A stretch of 64,000 nucleotides of DNA from Haloarcula marismortui ATCC 43049 (lineage in GTDB: Archaea > Halobacteriota > Halobacteria > Halobacteriales > Haloarculaceae): positions 1 to 64,000 of the forward strand of contig NC_006397.1 of assembly GCF_000011085.1 (NCBI RefSeq). Reading direction: 5' to 3'. The number at the start of each line of letters is the position of its first letter. Within the stretch, counting starts at the first letter, position 1. The notes beneath the pieces were generated by a model. It searched no databases. It saw only the letters and a list, made by a program, of their open reading frames with translations, and had not been told where the DNA came from. Both the position numbers and the translations under genes were made by a program. This document shows positions 39,258 to 48,307 of this stretch, piece after piece.

Positions 39258-40282
39258 CAGAACCGTCCGCGTTCGACTCGGTGGTTGCCAGTAGTACCGC
39301 GCAAGATACAGAGGGTGTATCCAGCATACTGAGATTCGATTGCACTCTCGGAGAAACTGGTGAAAACTGGACTAGTCAAATAGCTACGTCACAGTGGCTC
39401 GATAATGCCAATTGTCGTGGCCACCGCCACGATCACGAAGAGACCACCGGAACCCAGAACCGCTACAGCTTTTTGCTGACGGAACTGGAGACATTGTCTC
39501 TGTCTATGCCAGCGCTGACTGTCGAGACTGGGTTTCACCTGACCCAGTGTGGCAACCTTCGTGTGCAGGGCTGCGATTGACACTGGCTAACAACCCATAG
39601 TTAAAATTAATTATCGACGGCGAATACCACCAAAACAGGTTCTGGTCCCCGCTGCAGGCCGACTCCTACGCCACCCTCACGTGGGTGAGGCGGTATGCAG
39701 GATCCGGAACCTGTCCGTGCCTCTGACAATTGCGGTTGTCGGGCGAGACTGTCGGTGCCCACCGTCGCCCGACATGCCCCTTTTGCAAGGAACATAGCAC
39801 CTGTTTGACACCACTCTGGTCACAGCACTCCGTCACTGGTGGTCACCTCCAGCGACGGGTCTGGTCGGCGTAGGTAGGTCCGTGAGCGTGTCTGACGGCG
39901 TCAGTCAACGTACCTCGTTCGTACGAGCGTCGAACTCGTCCCGGTTGATGCGGTTTTGCCCGGTGAGTGTGCTGAGATTCTGATAGAGCCGGCTGTCATT
40001 GAGCGGGTCTGTTCATACTACCGATACGCCTTCGGAGAACTGCGGCTGAAGCCCCTCGTTGAATAGTATCAGGAATTATAGAAGTAACGACTAACTGACC
40101 ACCAATAGAGGACCAGAACTAGATTGAATCTGACGAAGAAATACAGCGGTGTAGATGAAAAACAAATCGCATTACCAGCAGCTGTTGTGTTCTTTTCCAA
40201 TGATAAGCGGGTGTCCGAATACTGTTTTTCGTTACTTTGTATTTCCAGAAGTATTATCTGAATACTTATTTCTAGCAAGAGT
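39258..40282. other. 1 kb of decayed DNA with a PadR-like remnant
   Basis: On the minus strand 39905-40010 reads DPLNDSRLYQNLSTLTGQNR, then a DARTNEV end; this recalls the LYQNLxxLxxxGLVxK core of PadR-family winged-helix regulators. It has neither start nor complete fold. A 25-residue hydrophobic segment (VAVLGSGGLFVIVAVATTIG) at about 39395-39460 minus could be a membrane-protein relic. No intact gene is seen. Confidence 0.35.
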
Positions 40283-40600
40283 ATGCCAATCCGGCAACAT
40301 CGACCTGACACGGAGGCCTTCGTGGAAGAATTCTTAGCGCAAACGGTTCCTTCAGCAATCCCAAATGACCGCTTCATCAATTGGGACGGCCTCAACGAGA
40401 GTATCGAGATGGACTCTGAACAGATCGCGGCTATTGTCGAACTTGAGGACGTTGAGAAAGAGGCCTTCGTAGGAGGAGTTGCCGACGCTCTGATGGCTGC
40501 CGACGATACCCGCGAGTGGATAGATTTCTACTTTGAACTCGTCGGTGAACGCGGGAATAAATACAGTTCGCTCGAAGGGTGCGACTCGGGCCATAAATAG
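40283..40600 (+). CDS. hypothetical protein next to integrase
   Basis: A 105-residue acidic protein: DTEAFVEEFLAQTVPSAIPN, FINWDGLNESIEMDSEQIAA, EREWID-type helix and ERGNKYSSLEG at the end. I recall no family with confidence; the N-terminal segment looks like the first portion of a restriction-type enzyme. It may be a truncated gene. AT-rich promoter-like DNA lies just upstream (40255-40275). Confidence 0.45.
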   Translation: MPIRQHRPDTEAFVEEFLAQTVPSAIPNDRFINWDGLNESIEMDSEQIAAIVELEDVEKEAFVGGVADALMAADDTREWIDFYFELVGERGNKYSSLEGCDSGHK

Positions 40601-40790
40601 CGATGGTGACAGTCGCGGCGAAGTGGACGAAATAATCGCGACAACAGTCGAACCAGCGAACCGGGCCACAAAAGGCCAAACGTCTCTTGGCCAGTATAAT
40701 TCTTGAGTTGAGCCCTACTGACGCTACCAACAATGACTGTGTACAATAGGTGATAGAATAGAATCCAACGCGAGATCCGGGCAGTGTACT

Positions 40791-41813
40791 CTACTTACCG
40801 CTGATGATGTTGTTCGCTTCGTCACGGGTACGCTTCGCGGCCTCCTGTGCATAGCCCTCGTGTGTTGTTTCGATGGACTTGTGCCGCAGTACGTCCTGCG
40901 CCAGCTGTGGGTTTTCGCGATAGAGTTCACGACCGAGGCCACGGCGAGCCCCGTGGGGTTTCAGCGGCTCCTCGAAGTCATACTCAGACCACTCACAGAG
41001 GTCTGCCAGTATGTTCCGGGCTGACTGCGTTGTGATCGACGGCGTCGGGTCCAGTGCTTTCGCCGCGTTGTCGAGCCTGGGGAACACGGCCTCGTTCTCG
41101 TCGGGCTCTCGGAGTTGCTTCCAGCGCCGGAGCGGGCGAAGTGCATCGTCGAGGATGGGTGCAGACTCACGGGTGCGATTCTTGCCGAACACTTGCATCG
41201 TGCCAGCATCGAGGTCGACGTGCCGCCACCGCAGGCCGTTCCGTTCTTCATCATCGGAGACGGCGACGAGTTCCGCACTGCGGGCTCCGGAGTAGGCGAG
41301 TAAGAAGACGAGTGCCTGGTCGCGGTAGGCCGCCGTGCGGTCAATGTCGTCGCTCTCGCCGGCTTCATCGACGCGGGCGGTGGCAGTCGCGCAAATGGCT
41401 TCGCGGTCGCGTGTCGTCCAGTACTGTTGGTCGGTTTCAGTCTCGTCGGTCGGAAGCGGGCCTTCGGCGTGGTTGGTCTTGGCCGGGTTCGTCGGTACCA
41501 GACCCTCGTAGACAGCCCATGTCAGGAACGAGCGGACGTAGGCGAAGTAGCGGCGGGCGGTTTCTGGTGAAATATCGTCTCTGTCGTCGGCCCGGGCTAG
41601 GTCACGAGCGTACTGCCGACAAAGGTCGTCGTCGATATCCTCGGGACTGGAGATACCGTGCTGGTCCCGGGACCAAGCTGCGAACTTCCGAAGCACGCTC
41701 GCGACGTTTGTTCGGTAGCGCCCGGAGTCGATATCGACGAGTCGTTTCTCGATGGCTGTTTCGAGGGCGTCACCCCCGGGAGTAGCGTCGTATGCAGGCG
41801 GAAGCCGATCCAT
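40791..41813 (-). CDS. tyrosine recombinase / integrase
   Basis: A 340-residue XerC/D-like recombinase. N-terminal SAM-like core-binding domain (about 15-115) and catalytic domain with the conserved set: R178 (YSGARSAEL), K211, H287 and R290 in KPHGARRGLGREL, H311 and the nucleophile Y321 (HKSIETTHEGY). Complete in length. It could promote dimer resolution of the replicon or integration of an element. Upstream of its start lies one of two similar 45-bp direct repeats (41980-42024). Confidence 0.9.
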   Translation of the reverse strand: MDRLPPAYDATPGGDALETAIEKRLVDIDSGRYRTNVASVLRKFAAWSRDQHGISSPEDIDDDLCRQYARDLARADDRDDISPETARRYFAYVRSFLTWAVYEGLVPTNPAKTNHAEGPLPTDETETDQQYWTTRDREAICATATARVDEAGESDDIDRTAAYRDQALVFLLAYSGARSAELVAVSDDEERNGLRWRHVDLDAGTMQVFGKNRTRESAPILDDALRPLRRWKQLREPDENEAVFPRLDNAAKALDPTPSITTQSARNILADLCEWSEYDFEEPLKPHGARRGLGRELYRENPQLAQDVLRHKSIETTHEGYAQEAAKRTRDEANNIISGK

Positions 41814-41979
41814 GCTTCCCGTACAGCGGCGGTCCGGGTAAAACTGGTGGTGCTTATTGCATTAATACAAACCTATCTACAAAACCAGAATTTCGGTGTT
41901 TCAGTACCCTTTATAGTGCAATTATTGGCTCTGTCGGTGTTGATAAAGGATATATTGCTATACGGAATTCCGAAACTGA

Positions 41980-42024
41980 AGTTGAGACTACACCGAATTT
42001 AGCGGGGCTATAATGCGTGGTTTC
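41980..42024 (+). repeat. direct repeat, left copy
   Basis: 45 bases with AGTTGAGACTACA, then eight differing bases, then AGCGGG, CT.T.ATGCGTG and TTT. Roughly 34 of 45 positions match the copy at 45236-45280 without gaps. It lies 167 bases before the start of the integrase. Confidence 0.55.
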
Positions 42025-42260
42025 GGGAGATTCGTCGAAAGACAATGCGGCGAATCGCCAGACTGCCAGTTGCTCAATAACGATGTCACATATATACTCA
42101 GAACCCACCTCGCGCTCTGAACCGATTCGATAACTGTACGAAGATTCGAGGGTTGGACGCGAACGACTTACTAAGGCTGTCTCAACCCTCTATTTGCAAT
42201 GGCAAAACGCAACGACCGACACGTCAAAGCTATCGGTTCTAAACCGAGGGACAGCTAACC

Positions 42261-42587
42261 ATGCGCGTTCCCGTCCCGAAAAACAAACTCGTCGCCTTCA
42301 CGCTCGTCGGTGCGCTCCTTACAGCTGGTGTCGCCGGGGCCCTTACTCTGCCCGGTGGCGGCCTCGCGCAGGCTGGCGACCAAACCGACTCACCCGATTC
42401 GACGGCGTCGGACGCATCGCAACAGGTCGCTGCGGATGCGCCGACGCCGAATCAGGACTTCACGCCAGCAGTCCAGACCCAGTCCAGCTACGAAGACAAG
42501 GAACACGAGGAGTACGAAGAAAACGACGACCACGAAGAGGAGGAGGAATACGAAGAGGAACACGACGAACACGAAGAGGACGAGTGA
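42261..42587 (+). CDS. exported acidic Glu/His-rich protein
   Basis: A 108-residue protein: Sec-type signal or anchor at residues 9-34 (VAFTLVGALLTAGVAGALTL), a polar linker, then a tail of Asp/Glu with His and Tyr spaced regularly (EEYEENDDHEEEEEYEEE). The tail would bind metal cations outside the cell. It is first in a four-gene operon (42.3-44.3 kb) with ApbE and a haem protein, five bases before apbE. No family known. Confidence 0.7.
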   Translation: MRVPVPKNKLVAFTLVGALLTAGVAGALTLPGGGLAQAGDQTDSPDSTASDASQQVAADAPTPNQDFTPAVQTQSSYEDKEHEEYEENDDHEEEEEYEEEHDEHEEDE

Positions 42588-42592
42588 CCGAG

Positions 42593-43462
42593 ATGACGAG
42601 ATCGCTCGCATCAGTGTGCGAACGGTTCGGGGACACCCACCGCGCGTTCAGCTGTTGTGACACGACGTTTCGGATTCAGGCGACAGGCATTCGGGCCGAG
42701 ACTGCGGCAACCGCGGCCCAAGAAACGGCTGAATCACTCGAAGCACAGCTGAACGCCTTCGATGAGATGAGTGCCGTCAGTCAACTCAACCGTGAAGGGG
42801 AAATCGCGAACGAACACATCGCGCGTATCGTCCGGCGTGGGCTCGAATACAACGACCGGACCGACGGGGTGTTCGATATTTATCAAGGCCGCCTCGAACA
42901 CGAGCTCAAAACATTCCTGCGTGGTGACAGCGAAACACCACCAGACGGATTCGATACCGGAACTGTCCGGACCAGCGGGCCCCACGTCACTACCGACATC
43001 AAACTCGATCTCAATGGCCTCGCCAAAGGGTACATCGTTGACCGGGCAAGCGAGGCACTCGGCGGTGTTGGTCGACGTGGGTTCGTTAGTGGTGGCGGGG
43101 ATATGTCTCCACCGACAGGCCCGGTTGCCATCGAGAGTCCGTACGGCGACGACACACCGCTGAAGATCCTCGACACGGACTGGTACGTCGCAACGTCCGG
43201 CGGCTACCGACGATCGCGAAACGGGACTGACCACGTCTACGATCCAACCACTGAATCCCTCGGCTCTCGTCATGAATTGGTCACTGTCGTGGTGCGCCGG
43301 GACTGTATGGAAGCCGACGCCTTGGCGACAACCATCGCAGCACTCCCACTTGCTGAGGCACGCGAATTAGCATCAGAATGGGAGGGTCTGGAGGCACTCA
43401 TCATCCACGACGGCGTCTTTCATCCAACAGAAGGGTTTGAGACACATGTCTTGGACACATAA
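42593..43462 (+). CDS. apbE: FAD:protein FMN transferase (ApbE)
   Basis: A 289-residue ApbE-family enzyme, which attaches FMN from FAD to a Thr/Ser of exported redox proteins, using Mg2+. Key parts: AFDEMSAVSQLNREGE, VFDIYQGRLEH, DIKLDLNGLAKGYIVDRASE (conserved LxGxAKGYxVD), FVSGGGDM and VATSGGYRRS. The start at 42593 follows the preceding gene by five bases; the frame is open further up but overlaps it. Its end overlaps the next gene by 17 bases. Substrate is not certain. Confidence 0.88.
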   Translation: MTRSLASVCERFGDTHRAFSCCDTTFRIQATGIRAETAATAAQETAESLEAQLNAFDEMSAVSQLNREGEIANEHIARIVRRGLEYNDRTDGVFDIYQGRLEHELKTFLRGDSETPPDGFDTGTVRTSGPHVTTDIKLDLNGLAKGYIVDRASEALGGVGRRGFVSGGGDMSPPTGPVAIESPYGDDTPLKILDTDWYVATSGGYRRSRNGTDHVYDPTTESLGSRHELVTVVVRRDCMEADALATTIAALPLAEARELASEWEGLEALIIHDGVFHPTEGFETHVLDT

Positions 43463-43733
43463 GCAACGAACCACCATCGTAGCAATCGTCGTCTTAGTGG
43501 TGGCTGTCCCTGCTCTTTGGCAGATCGGAGACGTGCGTGCCGCCCAAGCGACCGAACAAAAACAAAGCGACCTTGTCGACCAGACCGTTTCAACGAGACA
43601 GGCCCCAGCTGATTACGACGGCGATAGTATCAACGACTCCGCGGATACGTGTCCGACACGACCGGAAACGAAAAACGGGTTCCAGGACGCGGACGGCTGT
43701 CCTGATGTCGTCGAAACGACGGGGGCATCGTAA
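43446..43733 (+). CDS. exported thrombospondin-type-3-repeat protein
   Basis: A 95-residue protein. Signal/anchor helix at about 8-27 (TTIVAIVVLVVAVPAL) then a linker and one calcium-binding TSP3 unit: DYDGDSINDSADTCP, then GFQDADGCPDV. The end reads VETTGAS; TGAS/T resembles the SGAT motif that ApbE flavinylates, though here it is the very C-terminus. Start overlaps apbE by 17 bases and the stop is joined to the next start (TAATG). So it is a candidate partner or substrate of ApbE. Confidence 0.72.
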   Translation: MSWTHKQRTTIVAIVVLVVAVPALWQIGDVRAAQATEQKQSDLVDQTVSTRQAPADYDGDSINDSADTCPTRPETKNGFQDADGCPDVVETTGAS

Positions 43734-44275
43734 TGTCACAACTCGTTTGGCTCCTCGACCGAGGTGCCGCACTCGTGACATATCCGGCGTTGTATCTGGC
43801 TGTTCTCACGGGCATTCTCTACAACACGGAGTCATTTGGAATGCTCCACGAGGCCGCTCAACGAATCCATATTGAATTATCCGTGTTCGCGATGATCGTC
43901 ACGTTGCTACACGCAGGACTCGGTGTGCTTGATGCGTGGTTCGTCGTCACCGGACAGGTTCCAGCGCCGGCATACTCGATGCCGTACTTCCTCGGCGGCG
44001 TCGCCGTGGGTGCGGGGGCACTGCTCATGCTTGTCGTCGCAGTTCTAGGCTTTACTGACGCGAAACGCTTCCAGCGACCGTGGGGGCCACGCGTCGTCCA
44101 CTCATTTGCATATGCTGGGTTCGCGTTCGGGACAATCCATGCTGCAGCGATCGGGACTGACCTGACGGGACTCATCCGTCCTCTGCTGGGGCCCTCAGTG
44201 GCGTTTCTCGTGTACGTGCTCCTGTTGCGTCTGTTGGTGCTTCGAGGGATTCCATCGAACGCGATCCCGGATTAG
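43733..44275 (+). CDS. bis-haem b membrane protein, ferric-reductase-like
   Basis: A 180-residue membrane protein with about five helices. His46 and His60 lie in one helix region and His123 and His136 in another, spacing 14 and 13. That is the two-haem ligand pattern of ferric-reductase-like transmembrane domains. His39 is an additional candidate. No NAD/FAD domain is attached, so electrons would pass through other proteins, perhaps a flavinylated partner. Last gene of the ApbE operon. Its 3' end overlaps the convergent regulator by four bases. Confidence 0.75.
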   Translation: MSQLVWLLDRGAALVTYPALYLAVLTGILYNTESFGMLHEAAQRIHIELSVFAMIVTLLHAGLGVLDAWFVVTGQVPAPAYSMPYFLGGVAVGAGALLMLVVAVLGFTDAKRFQRPWGPRVVHSFAYAGFAFGTIHAAAIGTDLTGLIRPLLGPSVAFLVYVLLLRLLVLRGIPSNAIPD

Positions 44276-44793
44276 TAGCTGTCCCAGAGGCCGAGGATAC
44301 GGTCGACGACTTTGTCCGTGAACGAGCGCCGGTGAACCGTGTAGAGGTACTTGACGCGATCGGGATCGCTGACCTCGTAGACCACACTTCGGCCGTCGCG
44401 TTCTTTCGTGACGAGGTCGGCCTCGGCGAGCTTTGATAGATGCCACGAGACCGTCGATTGCGCCTTGTCGAGGCGTTCGCTCAGTTCAGTCGTCGAAAGC
44501 GGGCTGTCAGTGAGAAGATGTGCGAGGATGCGGCGACTGTATTCCCGGCGCAACGCGTTCATCACTGTCCGATCGGCTTCGTCGAACTCGGCAGCCGGAT
44601 AGTACCGCGTGTACTTGCCGTCGTCCGAGACGTCGATCAGGCCTTTGTCGGCGAGCCACCTGAGCTGGTACTGGAGTGTCCCCTGTGCGTACTTGAGCTC
44701 GTCGAGGAGCGCACGAAAGTGAACGCCCGGCGTGTCGGCTATCCGCTGGTAGATTTCCCGCCGAGAGGCCAGTTCGAGATCCGGATCCGACAT
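44272..44793 (-). CDS. double winged-helix regulator (pair 2)
   Basis: A 173-residue cytoplasmic regulator with two DNA-binding units: residues 8-65 (REIYQRIADTPGVHFRALLDE, GTLQYQLRWLADKGLIDV) and 75-150 (SRRILAHLLTDSPLSTTEL, AQSTVSWHLSKLAEADLVTK). It follows the membrane gene by three bases. It is convergent with the ApbE operon and may regulate it, though no operator is visible. Confidence 0.85.
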   Translation of the reverse strand: MSDPDLELASRREIYQRIADTPGVHFRALLDELKYAQGTLQYQLRWLADKGLIDVSDDGKYTRYYPAAEFDEADRTVMNALRREYSRRILAHLLTDSPLSTTELSERLDKAQSTVSWHLSKLAEADLVTKERDGRSVVYEVSDPDRVKYLYTVHRRSFTDKVVDRILGLWDSY

Positions 44794-44796
44794 TGC

Positions 44797-45084
44797 TCAG
44801 TCCCGCGTCAAAGCGACGAAGAACGCCAGGAGGCCACCAAGGATCAGAATCGCACTCCCGTGTTCAAGCAGTTCGAGCGTGGTGTACGGGAAATACGGAA
44901 GCAACGGATACTCGAGAAACACGATGAGCCCGTAGACGGCAAACATCCCGTACCCGAGCGTAACGATCCACATACGACGATCACGTTCCCGCCGCCATGC
45001 GAGGAAGCTGAGTACACTCAGGCCTGCCGCGAGGACGAAGATACCCAGACTAACGTATTGTTCGAGGAGTTGAGCGAGGGGCAT
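44797..45084 (-). CDS. three-helix membrane protein, DUF7521-like (pair 2)
   Basis: A 95-residue membrane protein starting MPLAQLLEQYVSLG at ATG 45084, with helices at about 10-28, 38-60 and 70-90. The longer frame to 45174 has an unlikely N-terminus. It precedes its regulator, the reverse of the order in the pairs at 16.6-17.3 and 62.4-63.1 kb. Function unknown. Confidence 0.75.
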   Translation of the reverse strand: MPLAQLLEQYVSLGIFVLAAGLSVLSFLAWRRERDRRMWIVTLGYGMFAVYGLIVFLEYPLLPYFPYTTLELLEHGSAILILGGLLAFFVALTRD

Positions 45085-45235
45085 ACGTTGTATCTGTATA
45101 CACAGCCGGAGCGACGTACTCGGCAATCGATACAATTCAATCGAAGGGTAGCGGGGAAAACGATTGGCGTCCAACCGTCGAATCCAATCTTATGTATTGA
45201 GACGACCAGTCTCAACTTCTGCGCCTGAATGGGGG

Positions 45236-45280
45236 AGTTGAGACTACAGGGGGTCTAGCGGGACTGTGATGCGTGTTTTT
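45236..45280 (+). repeat. direct repeat, right copy
   Basis: Gapless partner of 41980-42024 (AGTTGAGACTACA and ATGCGTG cores). Together the copies flank the ApbE operon and regulator pair. A weaker third relative may lie near 47061-47080 (TGATGCGTGG then TTCAGCCG), next to a GACGACYRGTCTCAAC block present at both 45201 and 46976. Confidence 0.5.
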
Positions 45281-45422
45281 AGCCGATTCAGTCCGCGAGA
45301 GCTGCCTCAAATTACTCTCCAGATGGCTATTCTTGGTACGTTGCCAATCAAATGGGCAAATTTTCGAGACTTCCAGCAGTGTAGCCACTCAAACACCGCG
45401 CTAACCCGAACCAAGCACCCTG

Positions 45423-46010
45423 CTACCCGATTCCTGTCTCCTTCTTCAGCAACGTCAGCGTGTTGTCGGCTGTCACAATTGCCGAGTGTTCGTATTCACC
45501 GGTCAATTCGACCTGCGCGAGTAGATCCACTGCTCGCCAAATCGAGTACAGCAGGCACGCAAACGCGAAATAAAAGAACCGGAGTCCGAAGTCTTTCGAT
45601 GTCGTCGCGGCCATGAGCCGTTTAATCGACCTGTAGCCGCTTTCTATCTCCCACCGATACCTATACTCGGTGAGAAAAGCACTGCTGGTATTCGTTATAA
45701 ACACTGAGTACTGACGGTGGTCGCCATGCTCAGAATCTTCCTTTCGCCGATAGAGTAGTGTTGTCTCGTGCCACTCATTCTTCCCGAGATGTAGTTTCCT
45801 ATCAGTCTCGTATCGGTCTTGACCCCGCTGGAGCAACCGTTTGGCCTGCGCTTTCTCGCTGGTTTGCATCCGCTTCGGCACGACATACGACAGTCCACGC
45901 TGGCTGAGCATCTCCAGAATGTGCTGGCTGTCGAACTCCCGGTCCATCAGCACGTTATCGACGTGAACGAGGTTCTCGGCAGAGTTAAGCAGATCTTCGA
46001 TAATTTCTAA
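45423..46010 (-). pseudogene. C-terminal half of an ISH3-family transposase
   Basis: About 195 residues of the right half of an ISH3/ISH27-like transposase: DNVLMDREFDSQHILEML, KRMQTSEKAQAKRLLQRGQD, RYRWEIESGYRSIKRLMAAT (catalytic Glu region), ending LTLLKKETGIG. The N-terminal half is missing; a TGA lies in frame just upstream. The element was probably cut by the joining of the adjacent toxin-antitoxin segment. Confidence 0.75.
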
Positions 46011-46039
46011 TCAGGCGTTTTGAACTTCGAACAAGCCTG

Positions 46040-46546
46040 TCATCGATACTCCGAAATCGTTCGATACGGGACGTAGTAGCCGATCTCATCGATCCACTTC
46101 GACAGCCACTCGTCAGCAGTGGCTTCGTCGATCCTCCCAGCATCGATTGCAGCCAACAGAACGCCAACCGACCCCACAACGGTCACGCCCTGATCTTTCG
46201 CAAACGACCGAGCATCTCCGTCGTCTGTCAGCAGTCGACCGTCGTGTGCGTCGGCAAGGGCGAACGCCTGTGCTTCCCCAGGATCGAGATGCTCCCCAAC
46301 AACGGCTTCTCTGTTTGCGACAGTATCCGAAATCGCCGCAACTGGGATTTCGTCGTCAAGCGCATCGAGTGCTTCCTGAAGATATGGGTGGTTAGCAACG
46401 CCGTGTTCGAGCTCCTCACGAACGACTGGTACCGTACAGATTCCAGAAAGGTCAGCTACTATCCACAGCTGATCGATGTACGCAAAATTCGAGAGGACAG
46501 TCGTGTTCAAGACGCTCGGGTTCGCTGGGAGATCGTTACCTGTCAT
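46040..46546 (-). CDS. PIN-domain toxin
   Basis: A 168-residue PIN-domain ribonuclease: SVLNTTVLSNFAYIDQLW, VPVVREELEHGV, LDPGEAQAFALADAHDG and RLLTDDGDARSFAKDQGV, with GSVGVLLAAIDAG. The first acidic position reads Asn (LNTTVLSNF), as in other haloarchaeal members I recall. Catalytic acids are otherwise present. It overlaps the antitoxin stop by four bases (ATGA) and forms an intact pair, unlike the two broken pairs elsewhere in the window. Confidence 0.82.
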   Translation of the reverse strand: MTGNDLPANPSVLNTTVLSNFAYIDQLWIVADLSGICTVPVVREELEHGVANHPYLQEALDALDDEIPVAAISDTVANREAVVGEHLDPGEAQAFALADAHDGRLLTDDGDARSFAKDQGVTVVGSVGVLLAAIDAGRIDEATADEWLSKWIDEIGYYVPYRTISEYR

Positions 46547-46911
46547 TTAGCACGTGGCTCCTCATCAGACGAGTCCTCATCATCGAATTCGAGTTCGCGT
46601 GCTGCCTCTACCTCGTAGGCTGCGTCGTCTTCGTCAACGAGTCCGAGGCGAAGTTCAACACCGTGCTCACGGAGGATGTCACGCATCGTCCAGCGGTCCA
46701 CAGCAGCGAGTCTTGCAGCATCACCGAGTGTGATCCGCTCGCGTTCGTAGAGGGCGACCGCAGCTGCAATCCGTTCGTTCTCGTGGTCCTCGAAGTATTC
46801 ACGCACGAACTCGCGCAACGCATCGCTCTTGCCACCAAACACACCAGCCTCGACAGCACCCTCAATGAGGAGGTCAAGGTCATCTGGGTAAGAACCGGTA
46901 ATTCGTGCCAT
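46543..46911 (-). CDS. antitoxin (UPF0175-like)
   Basis: A 122-residue DNA-binding antitoxin. The N-terminus MARITGSYPDDLDLLIEGAV resembles a ribbon-helix-helix strand and helix; the middle has ERERITLGDAARLAAVDRWT and LREHGVELRLGLVDEDD, the UPF0175-like block. The C-terminus is very acidic. It lies directly upstream of the PIN toxin; the two would be co-transcribed and the complex would repress its own promoter. Confidence 0.78.
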   Translation of the reverse strand: MARITGSYPDDLDLLIEGAVEAGVFGGKSDALREFVREYFEDHENERIAAAVALYERERITLGDAARLAAVDRWTMRDILREHGVELRLGLVDEDDAAYEVEAARELEFDDEDSSDEEPRAK

Positions 46912-47109
46912 CGTTCTCTCCTAGACTACGACTTCATACTATTTATGAACTACGTCAGAATACGATATGCATTGCGACGACTGGTCTCAACTATTACGCT
47001 CAAATTCTGACCTTTGATAAGCAACATAATTTTTGCCTGCTAGGAGACCAAGATAGACGTCTGATGCGTGGGAATTCAGCCGTTTTAGCGGTTGTAATGG
47101 ATTGAGAAT

Positions 47110-48249
47110 GAAGCAAAATTAGCGCGTGATGAGTCTGTCAGCTGTGACGTGACAACTGGAGTCGACGACTGTCGGAAATCCGCCCAGGCGGGCCAGCGCT
47201 GCCGCTGGACCGTTTGACAAGCCCGCCACGACTCAGGTGATTACTCCGGTGGTCCGAGTCTGAGATCATGCCTGGCGATGGGAGGAATGTCGATGCACGT
47301 ACGCGAGTGCCCGCTCGCTCGTCTTGACGTGGTACCGCGCTCCTTCAGCTGGTCGGTCGAGGTCCATCGCCGGAAACACGTACTCACACAGCGCCGCGTT
47401 ACCTGCTTTGCCTTTTTTTCGATGTAACGCTGCTCGGATCGGATAGAGACATAGCTCTTGTCCTCTGGTTCGAGCGCCCACAGCCGAGCGGGTTGCCCAG
47501 CTCGTGGGCAACCCTGAGAATGCGCTCGGCGGACGTCTGAATGAACATCTTGAATCGCTCAGGGAATCGGTCGCGCCAAGCACGACCGAATGCGGTTCCC
47601 CCCGGTGCCGTCTTTCCGTCTGCGAACTGCTCAGTAAATCGTTCGTGGCAGGCGTTGTACAGCGTTGATTAATCAGGACGAGAATCGACGCCGAGCGCGT
47701 CGAGTAGTGATGGCTCGGCGTCGAGGACTGGCAGAGCGCGGTTTCGTGGTTCCAGTTGTGGTAGAGCCCATTAAGTGAAGCCGGGCCACAAGCTCGAAAT
47801 CAGTAGTACTAGCGTCCCAGCGGGGTTCGTATCATGGTTTTGTGTGCTACCGATCGTGATCGGCAGCCACGTGAGAACGATTTCGACATCGTTGTATTGG
47901 TCGTGACCGAACCAGTGGGTTGCGAGACAAAGGCCCGTCAGGACATTGGTTTCTGGGTCACGCTTCGGTCTGCAGTCCCCAGACCATACGGGCGTGTTTC
48001 CCTGATTTCTCGTGGAGCGGTTCGAATGCCTTCGCACGAGTCGTAGCTGTGTGGACCATCGACTGGCGCGATGGCCCACACGCAACTCAGACCACGCATA
48101 GACACTGACGGTCACGGCCGTATGCTCGTTCAGTTCTCCGTGGACTCCCACGCATTGGGATCGTTATTTTGGACTACACGCAACCGCCGCCTGGACCCAG
48201 TTCCGCGAATAATCGCAAGACTGCAAGCGGATTGGGATCAGAGATATCT
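47110..48249. other. 1.1 kb of decayed coding DNA
   Basis: Minus-strand pieces such as FPERFKMFIQTSAERILRVA and GNAALCEYVFPAMDLDRPAE read like protein but change frame and lack starts. They may be parts of an old transposase-like gene; I cannot name the family. Between 47770 and 48240 one frame contains NVLTGLCLATHWFGHDQYND, also unassigned. No intact gene is seen. Confidence 0.35.
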
Positions 48250-48273
48250 ACATAATGTACATTATGTGCGAAA
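48250..48273. repeat. ACATAATGT/ACATTATGT site downstream of parA module
   Basis: Two overlapping palindrome-like units (TACATAATGTACATTATGTG) lie 35 bases beyond the stop of the ParA partner gene. The same ACATWWTGT core recurs upstream of parA (49683-49946), so the module is flanked by its presumed binding sites. Confidence 0.5.
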
Positions 48274-48307
48274 CCCAGATCGTGAAGCGAATCAGACAAA
48301 TCCGAGT

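Noticed and set aside
39607-39795. 62-codon minus-strand frame
   Set aside because: Arg/Gly/Pro-rich with no pattern; likely chance in GC-rich DNA.
42194-42592. Upstream extension of the ApbE frame to 42194
   Set aside because: The added 133 residues are Arg-rich and overlap the acidic secreted protein in another frame; ATG 42593 starts the known fold.
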